A stretch of DNA of 37,734 bases from an uncultured Anaerostipes sp. (GTDB lineage Bacteria > Bacillota > Clostridia > Lachnospirales > Lachnospiraceae): the NCBI GenBank assembly GCA_900756035.1, contig CAAEIR010000266.1:1-37734 (forward strand). The letters are read 5' to 3'. Both the position numbers and the translations under genes were made by a program. Position 1 is the first letter of the stretch, and each line of letters opens with the position of its first letter. The notes below the pieces were generated by a model. It did not search any database. It was not told the DNA's origin and worked only from the letters and a program-made list of their open reading frames with translations. Positions 16,170 to 23,577 of the stretch are shown piece by piece.

Positions 16170-17067
16170 AATTACCGGAGAGCTGGATGGGAAACGTCTG
16201 GATGTGGTTTTGACAGAGCAAAGTGACGGACTTACCAGAAGTTATATTACCAGATTATGCAAGGAAGGCCGGGCAAAAATCAACGGAGAAGTCTCTAAGG
16301 GAAATAAAAAATGTAAAGAAGGGGACTGTGTGACATTAGAAGTTCCAGAGCCGAAGGAACTTTTGATTCTTCCGGAACCGATGGATCTTGATATCGTATA
16401 TGAAGATTCCGATGTGATTCTTATTAACAAGCCGAAGGGAATGGTTGTTCATCCGGCGGCAGGACATTACAGCGGAACACTGGTCAATGGATTGATGGCA
16501 CACTGTAAGGAAGATCTGTCCGGGATTAACGGAGTATTAAGACCGGGAATTGTCCACAGAATTGATAAGGATACCACAGGAATTTTAATTGTATGCAAAA
16601 ATGACAAGGCGCATCAAGCGATTGCAAAGCAGCTTTATGACCATTCTATCACAAGAAAATACCATGCGATTGTCTGTGATAACATCAAAGAAGAGGAAGG
16701 TACAGTGGATGCCCCAATCGGACGGAGTCCAAAGGATCGAAAGAAGATGGCAGTTGTTTCCGGAGGGAGACATGCCGTGACTCACTATCGGGTACTTCGG
16801 AGGCTGAAAAAGGGTTTTACCTATATTGAGTGTCAGTTAGAGACCGGAAGGACGCATCAGATTCGCGTTCATATGGCTTCTATTCGCCATCCGCTGTTAG
16901 GGGATGATGTGTATGGTCCGAAAAAGTCAAAATATACGCTGGAAGGGCAATGTCTCCACGCGAAGGTTCTTGGATTTGTTCATCCCAGAACCGGTGAGTA
17001 TATGGAATTTGAAGTTCCACTTCCAAAGTATTTTGAAGAATTGATAGAAAAATTAGATCTTGATTAA
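16147..17067 (+). CDS. rluD: RluD-family 23S rRNA pseudouridine synthase
   Basis: RluA/RluD-type enzyme expected to form pseudouridines in large-subunit rRNA. The 306-residue protein has an N-terminal S4 domain (about 12-70; RLDVVLTEQ, SRSYITRL-like). The catalytic domain follows, with active-site D140 in HRIDKDTTG, then the conserved INKPKGMVVHPAAGH and TGRTHQIRVHM. I chose ATG 16147 because a GGAAGGAG site lies just upstream; an earlier in-frame ATG at 16120 reaches further into lspA. Exact rRNA sites cannot be read from sequence, so RluD is the family name rather than a proven specificity. Confidence 0.92.
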   Translation: MEEIIELKITGELDGKRLDVVLTEQSDGLTRSYITRLCKEGRAKINGEVSKGNKKCKEGDCVTLEVPEPKELLILPEPMDLDIVYEDSDVILINKPKGMVVHPAAGHYSGTLVNGLMAHCKEDLSGINGVLRPGIVHRIDKDTTGILIVCKNDKAHQAIAKQLYDHSITRKYHAIVCDNIKEEEGTVDAPIGRSPKDRKKMAVVSGGRHAVTHYRVLRRLKKGFTYIECQLETGRTHQIRVHMASIRHPLLGDDVYGPKKSKYTLEGQCLHAKVLGFVHPRTGEYMEFEVPLPKYFEELIEKLDLD

Positions 17068-17085
17068 TGACAGGAGGAAAAAGCA

Positions 17086-17889
17086 ATGAAACTTGGTTTT
17101 ATCGGATGTGGAAATATGGCCCAGGCCATGATTACCGGAATTTTGGAGCAGAAAATTTATAAAAAGGAAGATTTGATCATCTCAGATCCGAGAGAAAATC
17201 AGATTGCAGCGATGAAAGAAAAATTCGGAATCGAAGTTACAACGAACAACCATAAAGTAGCAGAAGAATCAGATATTTTAGTATTATCTGTAAAGCCACA
17301 AGTGTATCCAACCGTAATTAAGGAGATCAGGGAAGATATCCGCAAGAAGCAGATTATTGTTACGATTGCTGCGGGAGTGGCTATGGCTAAGACAGAGCGC
17401 CAGTTTGGTCAGGAAGTAAAAATTGTCCGTGTTATGCCGAATACTCCGGCACTGGTTGGAGAGGGAATGTCCGGACTTTGTTGCAATGAATATGTAAAAC
17501 CGGAGGAATTTGATCAGATTTTACATATTTTCCAGAGTTTTGGAAAGGCAGAGAAAATCACAGAAAACCTGATGGATGCGGTTGTAGGTGTCAGCGGAAG
17601 TGCTCCGGCATATGTTTATATGTTTATTGAGGCAATGGCAGATGCGGCAGTGCAGCAGGGACTGCCAAGAGCCCAGGCATATACATTTGCTGCCCAGGCA
17701 GTTTTAGGAAGTGCTAAGATGGTTCTTGAAACCGGAAAACATCCGGGAGAATTAAAAGATGCTGTCTGCTCACCGGCAGGAACTACGATTGAGGCAGTCA
17801 GAGTTCTTGAGAAAAAGGGAATGCGCAGTGCTGTAATTGAGGCAGTAAATGCTGCTGCAAAAGTAAATCATCAATTAGGGAAAAAATAA
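17086..17889 (+). CDS. proC: Pyrroline-5-carboxylate reductase
   Basis: Last step of proline synthesis: reduces 1-pyrroline-5-carboxylate with NAD(P)H. The Rossmann motif GFIGCGNMAQAM is at residues 4-15, followed by SVKPQ, RVMPNTPALVGEGM, GVSGSAPAYVYMFIEAMADA and DAVCSPAGTTIEAV. The 267-residue length is standard. It follows rluD by 18 bases with an AGGAGG site and probably ends this operon, because a strong promoter for rpsO starts 10 bases after its stop. Confidence 0.96.
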   Translation: MKLGFIGCGNMAQAMITGILEQKIYKKEDLIISDPRENQIAAMKEKFGIEVTTNNHKVAEESDILVLSVKPQVYPTVIKEIREDIRKKQIIVTIAAGVAMAKTERQFGQEVKIVRVMPNTPALVGEGMSGLCCNEYVKPEEFDQILHIFQSFGKAEKITENLMDAVVGVSGSAPAYVYMFIEAMADAAVQQGLPRAQAYTFAAQAVLGSAKMVLETGKHPGELKDAVCSPAGTTIEAVRVLEKKGMRSAVIEAVNAAAKVNHQLGKK

Positions 17890-17898
17890 AGATAGTCC

Positions 17899-17928
17899 TT
17901 TACAAAGTTTAAGACATTGTGCTATACT
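17899..17928 (+). promoter_or_regulatory. Sigma-A-type promoter for rpsO
   Basis: TTTACA (17899-17904) and TATACT (17923-17928) are separated by 18 bases, a good housekeeping promoter. Transcription should start near 17935, giving a leader of about 85 bases before rpsO. Confidence 0.8.
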
Positions 17929-17943
17929 ACAAAAGTTAGCAAA

Positions 17944-17987
17944 CCGATACCCAGATTCGGGCACTCCAACCCTTTCCTGGTATACGG
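17944..17987 (+). promoter_or_regulatory. Candidate S15 autoregulatory leader structure
   Basis: CCGATACCCAG (17944-17954) can pair with CTGGTATACGG (17977-17987), giving CCG, ATACC and AG pairs with one bulged base on each side. A short GGG/CCC helix can form inside (17959-17961 with 17970-17972). It lies between the promoter and the ribosome site of rpsO, where S15 leaders act in other bacteria. S15 binding is inferred from position and has not been shown. Confidence 0.5.
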
Positions 17988-18018
17988 CATTTAGAAGAGA
18001 TTTAAGGAGGAAAAACAA

Positions 18019-18285
18019 ATGATTTCATCAGAAAAGAAAGCAGAGATCGTAGCAAAATTTGGAAAAGATGCACAGGATACAGGTTCACCTGAAGTTCAGA
18101 TTGCAATTTTAACAGCAAGAATTCAGGAACTGCAGGAGCATTTTAACATGCATCCAAAAGATCATCACTCAAGAAGAGGACTTCTTAAGATGGTTGGTAA
18201 GAGACGTAACTTATTAGCTTACTTAAAGAGCAAAGATGTTGAGAGATATCGTTCTCTGATCGAAAAATTAGGATTAAGAAAATAA
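18019..18285 (+). CDS. rpsO: Small ribosomal subunit protein S15 (uS15)
   Basis: Primary 16S rRNA-binding protein of the small subunit. The 88-residue length is standard, with the hallmark stretches GSPEVQIAILTARI, HFNMHPKDHHSRRGLL and KRRNLLAYLK. It has a perfect AAGGAGG site, its own promoter, a structured leader and a terminator, so it is a single-gene unit next to pnp, the common bacterial order. Confidence 0.98.
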   Translation: MISSEKKAEIVAKFGKDAQDTGSPEVQIAILTARIQELQEHFNMHPKDHHSRRGLLKMVGKRRNLLAYLKSKDVERYRSLIEKLGLRK

Positions 18286-18296
18286 TCAAAAATTTT

Positions 18297-18340
18297 AAAG
18301 CACTTGTGCCGTGTTTTATGCGGCAGAAGTGTTTTCCTTT
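18297..18340 (+). terminator. rpsO terminator
   Basis: AAAGCACTT-G-TGCCG pairs with CGGCA-G-AAGTGTTTT around a 9-base loop, with a single G/G mismatch. A run of T follows (TTTTCCTTTT). It lies 12 bases after the rpsO stop. Confidence 0.8.
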
Positions 18341-18357
18341 TCTATTGGCAAAATCTC

Positions 18358-18386
18358 TGGTCATAAAAAGAAAACTATGTTATACT
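18358..18386 (+). promoter_or_regulatory. Promoter for pnp
   Basis: TGGTCA (18358-18363) and TATACT (18381-18386) are spaced by 17 bases, and the -10 is extended by TGT. It lies after the rpsO terminator and before the pnp leader hairpin, so pnp can be transcribed independently of rpsO. Confidence 0.7.
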
Positions 18387-18396
18387 GAATAAGTTA

Positions 18397-18475
18397 TTGA
18401 GGCGTTTCCCGAGACTACTGAAAAGGTGGCTGGTACAGGAAGCCAGCCGGTTTTTCAGTTGTTTCGGCGCCTTAA
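18397..18475 (+). promoter_or_regulatory. Long pnp leader hairpin
   Basis: Nested stems run through nearly the whole stretch: TTGAGGCG with CGCCTTAA (18397-18404 / 18468-18475), CCGAGAC with GTTTCGG (18409-18415 / 18461-18467), ACTGAAAA with TTTTCAGT (18417-18424 / 18452-18459), and GGCTGG with CCAGCC (18428-18433 / 18443-18448). The apical loop is 9 bases. It ends 27 bases before pnp. In E. coli the pnp leader is a double-stranded RNase III target used for PNPase autocontrol; an equivalent role here is inferred. Confidence 0.7.
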
Positions 18476-18502
18476 GACATAAAATAAAAAGGAGACGAAA
18501 CT

Positions 18503-20593
18503 ATGACAAAACAGTTTAGTATGGAACTTGCAGGACGTACCCTTATGGTAGAAGTGGGACGTGTTGCAGCACAGGCAAATGGTGCCGCATTTATGCATTA
18601 TGGAGATACCGTTGTATTATCTACGGCAACGGCATCTGAGAAACCAAGAGACGGAATTGATTTCTTTCCGTTAAGTGTAGAATATGAAGAAAAATTATAT
18701 GCAGTTGGTAAGATTCCTGGTGGATATTTAAAAAGAGAAGGAAAGCCTTCTGAGAATGCGATTCTTACAGACCGCGTGATCGACCGTCCAATGAGACCGT
18801 TGTTCCCGAAAGATTACCGCAATGATGTGGCGCTGAATAACCTTGTTATGAGTGTTGATCCGGATTGCAGTCCTGAGCTTACAGCGATGCTTGGTTCTGC
18901 GATTGCAACAGCAATTTCTGACATTCCGTTTGACGGGCCGACAGCATCTACAATGGTAGGGCTTGTAGACGGTGAATTTGTAATCAACCCGACAGCTGCT
19001 CAGAAAGAAGTATCTGATCTTGCGCTGACAGTTGCATCTACAAGAGAAAAAGTAATTATGATTGAGGCAGGGGCCAATGAAGTTCCAGAGGATGTTATGC
19101 TGGAGGCTATTTTTAAGGCTCATGAGGTCAATCAGGAAATCATTAAATTTATCGACACAATCGTAGCAGAATGTGGAAAAGAAAAACATGATTATGAGCA
19201 TCATACGGTAGATCAGGATATGTATGATGATATGGTAGCTTTCATTACTCCTGAGGCAATGGAAGAAGCCGTATTTACAGATGATAAACAGACAAGAGAG
19301 GCGAATATCCGTGTCATCGAAGAGAAGTTAGAAGAACGTTATGCGGACAATGAAGAATGGCTTACCCAGATCGGTGAGGCAGTGTATGCGTTCCAGAAGA
19401 AGACTGTAAGAAAGATGATCCTTAAGGATCAGAAACGTCCGGATGGTCGTGATATCAAGCAGATTCGTCATCTTCATGCAGAGGTGGATTGTCTTCCGAG
19501 AGTACATGGTTCTGCACTGTTCCAGAGAGGACAGACACAGGTAATGACGGTAACGACTCTTGGATCACTGTCTGAGGCACAGCGTTTGGATGGTATTGAT
19601 GTTACAGAGACAGGAAAACGTTACATGCATCATTACAACTTCCCTTCCTATTCTGTAGGAGAGACAAGACCAAGCAGAGGTCCGGGACGTCGTGAAATCG
19701 GTCATGGAGCTTTAGCAGAGCGCGCACTGGTACCGGTTCTTCCGACAGAAGACGAATTTCCATATGCAATTCGTACCGTATCAGAGATTATGGAATCCAA
19801 CGGTTCCACATCTCAGGGAAGTATTTGTGCATCATCTCTGTCACTGATGGCAGCAGGTGTACCGGTAAAAGCACCGGTAGCAGGTATTTCTGTAGGTCTG
19901 GTGACAGGCGAAGGAGACGATGATTATATTATCTTAACTGATATTCAGGGATTGGAAGATTTCTTTGGAGACATGGACTTTAAAGTAGCCGGTACAGATA
20001 AGGGAATTACGGCAATCCAGATGGATATTAAGATCCATGGATTGACAGAGCAGATTATCAGAGAAGCAATCGCAAGAACAAAAGAAGCGAGAACTTATAT
20101 TCTTCATGAGGTTATGAATCCGGTTATCGGAGAGGCGAGAGATCACGTTGGAGAGTATGCACCGAAAATTTCACAGTACATCATTGATCCTGAGAAGATT
20201 TCAGAAGTTATCGGAAAACAGGGAAAAACGATCAATGGTATTATTGATGAAACCGGAGTTAAAATTGATATTGATGAAAGCGGACGTGTAGACATTTTAA
20301 GTGAAGATCAGGATATGATTGACAAAGCGATCAATATTATCAAATCCATCGTAGAGCCGTTAAATGTCGGTGATATCTACGAGGGAGAAGTCGTAAGAAT
20401 CATGAACTTTGGTGCATTTGTACAGCTTTCACCAAACAAGGACGGTATGATTCATATTTCCAAACTGTCAAAAGAACGTGTTGAGAAAGTCGAAGATGTG
20501 GTAAATATCGGAGATAAGGTGGCAGTGAAAGTCTTAGAAATCGATAAGATGGGAAGAATTAACCTGAAATTAGAAGAAAAAATCGAGGATTAG
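18503..20593 (+). CDS. pnp: Polyribonucleotide nucleotidyltransferase (PNPase)
   Basis: Phosphorolytic 3'-to-5' exoribonuclease of RNA decay. The 696-residue protein has two RNase PH-like domains, the second opening with QKRPDGRDIKQIR. The metal and phosphate site is around FFGDMDFKVAGT. A KH domain follows from about residue 558 (VIGKQGKTINGI), then an S1 domain at about 622-693 (YEGEVVRIMNFGAFVQL). Length is normal. The start has an AAAGGAGACG site. It has its own promoter and a long leader hairpin, consistent with post-transcriptional control. Confidence 0.98.
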   Translation: MTKQFSMELAGRTLMVEVGRVAAQANGAAFMHYGDTVVLSTATASEKPRDGIDFFPLSVEYEEKLYAVGKIPGGYLKREGKPSENAILTDRVIDRPMRPLFPKDYRNDVALNNLVMSVDPDCSPELTAMLGSAIATAISDIPFDGPTASTMVGLVDGEFVINPTAAQKEVSDLALTVASTREKVIMIEAGANEVPEDVMLEAIFKAHEVNQEIIKFIDTIVAECGKEKHDYEHHTVDQDMYDDMVAFITPEAMEEAVFTDDKQTREANIRVIEEKLEERYADNEEWLTQIGEAVYAFQKKTVRKMILKDQKRPDGRDIKQIRHLHAEVDCLPRVHGSALFQRGQTQVMTVTTLGSLSEAQRLDGIDVTETGKRYMHHYNFPSYSVGETRPSRGPGRREIGHGALAERALVPVLPTEDEFPYAIRTVSEIMESNGSTSQGSICASSLSLMAAGVPVKAPVAGISVGLVTGEGDDDYIILTDIQGLEDFFGDMDFKVAGTDKGITAIQMDIKIHGLTEQIIREAIARTKEARTYILHEVMNPVIGEARDHVGEYAPKISQYIIDPEKISEVIGKQGKTINGIIDETGVKIDIDESGRVDILSEDQDMIDKAINIIKSIVEPLNVGDIYEGEVVRIMNFGAFVQLSPNKDGMIHISKLSKERVEKVEDVVNIGDKVAVKVLEIDKMGRINLKLEEKIED

Positions 20594-20604
20594 AGCAAGG
20601 TTAA

Positions 20605-20648
20605 GAAAGCAGTTTTTTGTGTGCGAAAGTATATGAAAAATTGCTTTC
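20605..20648 (+). terminator. Hairpin after pnp, probable weak terminator
   Basis: GAAAGCAGTTTTT pairs with AAAAATTGCTTTC (13 bp, one G-U pair) around an 18-base loop. The T-rich tract that follows (CTTTCTATTG) is poor. It lies between pnp and maf and could be a leaky terminator or an RNA-stabilising 3' structure. Confidence 0.5.
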
Positions 20649-20681
20649 CTTTCTATTGCGAAAGAAAGAGAGAGTAGAAGA

Positions 20682-21242
20682 TTGAAGTCGATTATTTTAG
20701 CATCAGCATCTCCGAGGAGAAAAGAAATTTTTACGCTGGCAGATCTGTCTTTTGAAGTTTTGCCGAGCAGTGTCGAAGAAGTTGTTACCAGAGAAATACC
20801 TCATGAAGTTGTGATGGAGCTTGCATCTCAAAAGGCATGGGATATTTGGGAGAAGACGAAGAAAGACCGGATGGTTGTGGGCGCAGACACCGTAGTAGCC
20901 TGTGACGGCAAGATTCTTGGGAAACCAAAAGATGAGGAAGATGCATTTAAAATGCTTTCTATGTTAAGCGGCAGAACACACCAGGTATATACCGGAGTAT
21001 CGCTGATTTGGAAAGACAGAGAACATACATTTTATGAAGAGACAGAAGTTACATTTTATCCGATGACAGAAGAAGAAATTTTTAAGTATATCAGCACAAA
21101 AGAGCCGATGGATAAAGCGGGAGCGTACGGGATTCAGGGCAAGGCAGCAGCATTTATTCGTGGAATTTGTGGAGATTATTATAATGTAGTAGGGTTTCCG
21201 ATCGCCCGATTTCTTCAGGAAGTCCGTCAGCTGGAAGATTGA
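20682..21242 (+). CDS. maf: Maf-family nucleotide pyrophosphatase
   Basis: House-cleaning nucleoside triphosphate pyrophosphatase of the Maf/YhdE type. The 186-residue protein opens with SIILASASPRRKEIF, the family signature, followed by VGADTVVACDGKILGKP and AGAYGIQGKAAAF. The start is TTG at 20682 after an AAAGAGAGAG purine tract, placing that motif at the very N-terminus as expected. Whether it prefers dTTP/UTP or other nucleotides cannot be read with confidence. Confidence 0.92.
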   Translation: MKSIILASASPRRKEIFTLADLSFEVLPSSVEEVVTREIPHEVVMELASQKAWDIWEKTKKDRMVVGADTVVACDGKILGKPKDEEDAFKMLSMLSGRTHQVYTGVSLIWKDREHTFYEETEVTFYPMTEEEIFKYISTKEPMDKAGAYGIQGKAAAFIRGICGDYYNVVGFPIARFLQEVRQLED

Positions 21243-21266
21243 TTTTGGGATTTCCCCCAAAAACCT

Positions 21267-21296
21267 TTGACGATCAGCGGGGTTGTCTGGTATGAT
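21267..21296 (+). promoter_or_regulatory. Promoter for degV-type gene
   Basis: TTGACG (21267-21272) and TATGAT (21291-21296) with an 18-base spacer; the -10 is extended by TGG. It starts 24 bases after the maf stop and leads into a 5' untranslated region of about 60 bases. Confidence 0.75.
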
Positions 21297-21363
21297 GATG
21301 AAATATAGGTGGAATTAAGGATACAGAGTTAGGAATAGTATCCAAAAAGAAAGGGATTGAAAA

Positions 21364-22233
21364 ATGAGCAAGGTTGCGATTGTAACGGACAGTAACAGCG
21401 GAATTACTCAAAAACAGGGACAGGAACTGGGAATTTCAGTGATTCCGATGCCGTTTTATATTAATGAAGAATTATATTTTGAAGACATCACGTTGACACA
21501 GGAAGAATTTTACGAGAAACTTGTGGAAGATGAAGATATTAAAACTTCACAGCCGGCACCGGGAGATGTCATTGATCTTTGGGAACGTCTGTTGGAGGAA
21601 TATGATGAGATTGTCCATATTGCCATGTCCAGTGGCCTGAGCAGTTCTTGTGAGACGGCGGCTATGTTGGCGCAGGATTATGACGGAAAGGTACAGGTTG
21701 TGAACAATCAGAGAATTTCTGTGACACAGCGTCAGTCTGTGCTGGATGCCATTAAGCTGGCAGAGGAAGGAAAGAATGCCGGTGAGATCAAACAGATTCT
21801 GGAAGACGAGAAGCTGGATTCCGGAATTTATATTATGGTAGATACTTTAAAATATTTGAAAAAGGGCGGGCGCGTGACTGCAGCCGGAGCTGCCATCGGT
21901 ACCGTTCTTGGAATTAAGCCGGTTCTTCAGATTCACGGAGAGAAACTGGATGCTTTTGCAAAAACCAGAGGAATCAAGCAGGCAAAGAAGAAGATGATAA
22001 ATGCCGTTAAAAAAGAACTGGAAGAACGTTTTCCGGATGGAAATTATGGTGACCATGCGTACCTTCAGGCTGCTTATACAAAAGATGAAGAGGCAGCAAA
22101 ACAGTGGGCGGAGGAACTTCAGGAAGAATTTCCGGGAATGGAGTTTCATATGGATCCGTTATCTTTGAGTGTGGCATGTCATATTGGTGCGGGAGCAATC
22201 GCCGTAGCCTGGACACACAAAGCAGAAGATTAA
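21364..22233 (+). CDS. DegV family fatty-acid-binding protein
   Basis: DegV/FakB-like protein. Family members bind one fatty acid and, with a FakA kinase, feed exogenous fatty acids into phospholipid synthesis. The 289-residue protein starts with VAIVTDSNSGIT and has the conserved PMPFYINEELY, TSQPAPGD, HIAMSSGLSSSCETA and YIMVDTLKYLKKGGR stretches. It ends with a C-terminal domain containing ACHIGAGAIAVAW. It is a single-gene unit with its own promoter and terminator. No FakA kinase gene is adjacent, as is usual for the several DegV paralogues found in clostridia. Confidence 0.9.
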   Translation: MSKVAIVTDSNSGITQKQGQELGISVIPMPFYINEELYFEDITLTQEEFYEKLVEDEDIKTSQPAPGDVIDLWERLLEEYDEIVHIAMSSGLSSSCETAAMLAQDYDGKVQVVNNQRISVTQRQSVLDAIKLAEEGKNAGEIKQILEDEKLDSGIYIMVDTLKYLKKGGRVTAAGAAIGTVLGIKPVLQIHGEKLDAFAKTRGIKQAKKKMINAVKKELEERFPDGNYGDHAYLQAAYTKDEEAAKQWAEELQEEFPGMEFHMDPLSLSVACHIGAGAIAVAWTHKAED

Positions 22234-22261
22234 TATGTAAAGCATTTATGAAATTTAGGTG

Positions 22262-22297
22262 AAATCCCTGTGCACTTGTGGCACAGGGATTTTCTTT
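22262..22297 (+). terminator. Terminator after degV-type gene
   Basis: A perfect 12-bp stem (AAATCCCTGTGC with GCACAGGGATTT) with a 7-base loop, followed by TTTTCTTT. It lies 28 bases after the stop and is one of the strongest terminators in the window. Confidence 0.9.
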
Positions 22298-22298
22298 G

Positions 22299-22307
22299 TG
22301 ATATGAT
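22299..22307 (+). promoter_or_regulatory. Extended -10 promoter candidate for exporter genes
   Basis: TGATATGAT is an extended -10 element just after the terminator and 32 bases before the exporter gene. I see no good -35 at 16-18 bases, since that region is the terminator stem, so this is a modest call. Confidence 0.4.
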
Positions 22308-22339
22308 ACCATCGTTAAAACAAGGAAAGGAGGAAACAG

Positions 22340-23101
22340 ATGGAAATTCAGAAAGTACTGACTTATGCCATGGAAATTGGAGAATGTATGTTGATTTCCG
22401 GGGCGGGAGTTTCCAGAGTTGAGGATACGATTACAAGAATCTGTCAGGCATACGGAGCACAGAAAACAGAAGTTTTTTCTATTACCTCCAGCATTGTCAC
22501 CTCGATTACGGATTCTTATGGAGAGGTATTTACACAGACAAAGAGAATCCGGAGTTATCGGACAGACTTTGGAAAACTGGATGAATTAAACCAGCTCTCC
22601 AGATATATGTGCAAGTGTACTCCTAAGGAAGCTGAGGTAAAAAGCAGGATTCTGCAGATTAAAGAAAGGAAAACATTGACTCCGGTAATGGAGAATATTA
22701 CATCCGCTGTTATAGCAGCGGCATTTACGCTGTTTTTTGGCGGCGGAGTAATTGAGGGAATCCTTGGATTTTGTATCGGAGGACTCGTAACAATGCTCTC
22801 AAAATATCTGAAAATACTGACGCCCAATTCGATGGTCTTTCATTTTTTGCTTTCCTTTTTTGTTGCATCGGGAGCATATCTGGCAGCAAAAGCGGGAATC
22901 ACATCAGACTATGGAAAAATTATTATCGGGAATCTGATGCTTCTGGTGCCGGGAGTTGCCTTTGTCAATTCTCTTCGTGACATGATTGGAGGAGATATGA
23001 TGTCGGGAATCCTCAGGTTATGCGAGTCTATTGTTCTTGCCATCTTTTTGGCGGGAGGATCTTTTCTCGCGCTTTTCTTATGGGGAGGTGCATGGATTTG
23101 A
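22340..23101 (+). CDS. Threonine/serine exporter, N-terminal part (ThrE/YjjP type)
   Basis: First half of a split ThrE-type amino-acid exporter (PF06738-like). The 253-residue protein opens with a cytoplasmic domain (about 1-115) containing LISGAGVSRVEDTI, the conserved family start, and SSIVTSI. About five membrane segments follow, with LLVPGVAFVNSLRDMIGGD near the end. The AGGAGG site gives a clear start. It overlaps the next gene by 10 bases, which encodes the other half. In ThrE of actinobacteria the two halves are fused; here they are separate, as in YjjP/YjjB. Confidence 0.88.
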   Translation: MEIQKVLTYAMEIGECMLISGAGVSRVEDTITRICQAYGAQKTEVFSITSSIVTSITDSYGEVFTQTKRIRSYRTDFGKLDELNQLSRYMCKCTPKEAEVKSRILQIKERKTLTPVMENITSAVIAAAFTLFFGGGVIEGILGFCIGGLVTMLSKYLKILTPNSMVFHFLLSFFVASGAYLAAKAGITSDYGKIIIGNLMLLVPGVAFVNSLRDMIGGDMMSGILRLCESIVLAIFLAGGSFLALFLWGGAWI

Positions 23102-23553
23102 AAGAAGTAATTCAAATTATTACAAGTTTTGCCGGAAGTTTCGGTTTTGCATTGCTGTATAACCTTCGGGGAAGAAAACTGTTTGTTGCAGGACTTGCGG
23201 GAATGGTTTCGTGGACAATATATCTGATTGTCTGGGGGTGGGTGCCTGATACATTTACAGCGAATCTGGCAGCGGCAGGGGCAGCAACCATTTATGCAGA
23301 AGTAATGGCAAGGATTTTAAAAACCCCGGTTACGGTTTTTTTAATTACCGGAATTATTCCATTGGTGCCGGGAGGCGGACTATATTATACGATGAATTAT
23401 GCCATTGCCAAGGAGTGGAATCTGTTTTCTTATTACGGACAGCAGACGATGCTCACGGCGGCATCTATTGCAGCAGGAATTATTGCGGCATCTTCGATCT
23501 ATGGTTTTTGTTCAGCATCTCTGCATTATTATCGGAAATTTCACATACGATAA
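23092..23553 (+). CDS. Threonine/serine exporter, C-terminal part (YjjB type)
   Basis: Second half of the split exporter (PF12821-like). The 153-residue protein has about four to five membrane segments and the hallmark PLVPGGGLYYTMNYAI. The start at ATG 23092 follows GGGGAGGTG inside the preceding gene and is preferred over an earlier in-frame ATG at 23020, which lacks such a site. The 10-base overlap implies coupled translation and equal amounts of both subunits. Confidence 0.88.
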   Translation: MDLKEVIQIITSFAGSFGFALLYNLRGRKLFVAGLAGMVSWTIYLIVWGWVPDTFTANLAAAGAATIYAEVMARILKTPVTVFLITGIIPLVPGGGLYYTMNYAIAKEWNLFSYYGQQTMLTAASIAAGIIAASSIYGFCSASLHYYRKFHIR

Positions 23554-23577
23554 AAGAAAAAGAAAGCCGCAGAGCTC

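Noticed and set aside
21243..21262. Hairpin TTTTGGG/CCCAAAA right after maf
   Set aside because: The stem is short and there is no T run after it, so I do not call it a terminator on the + strand.
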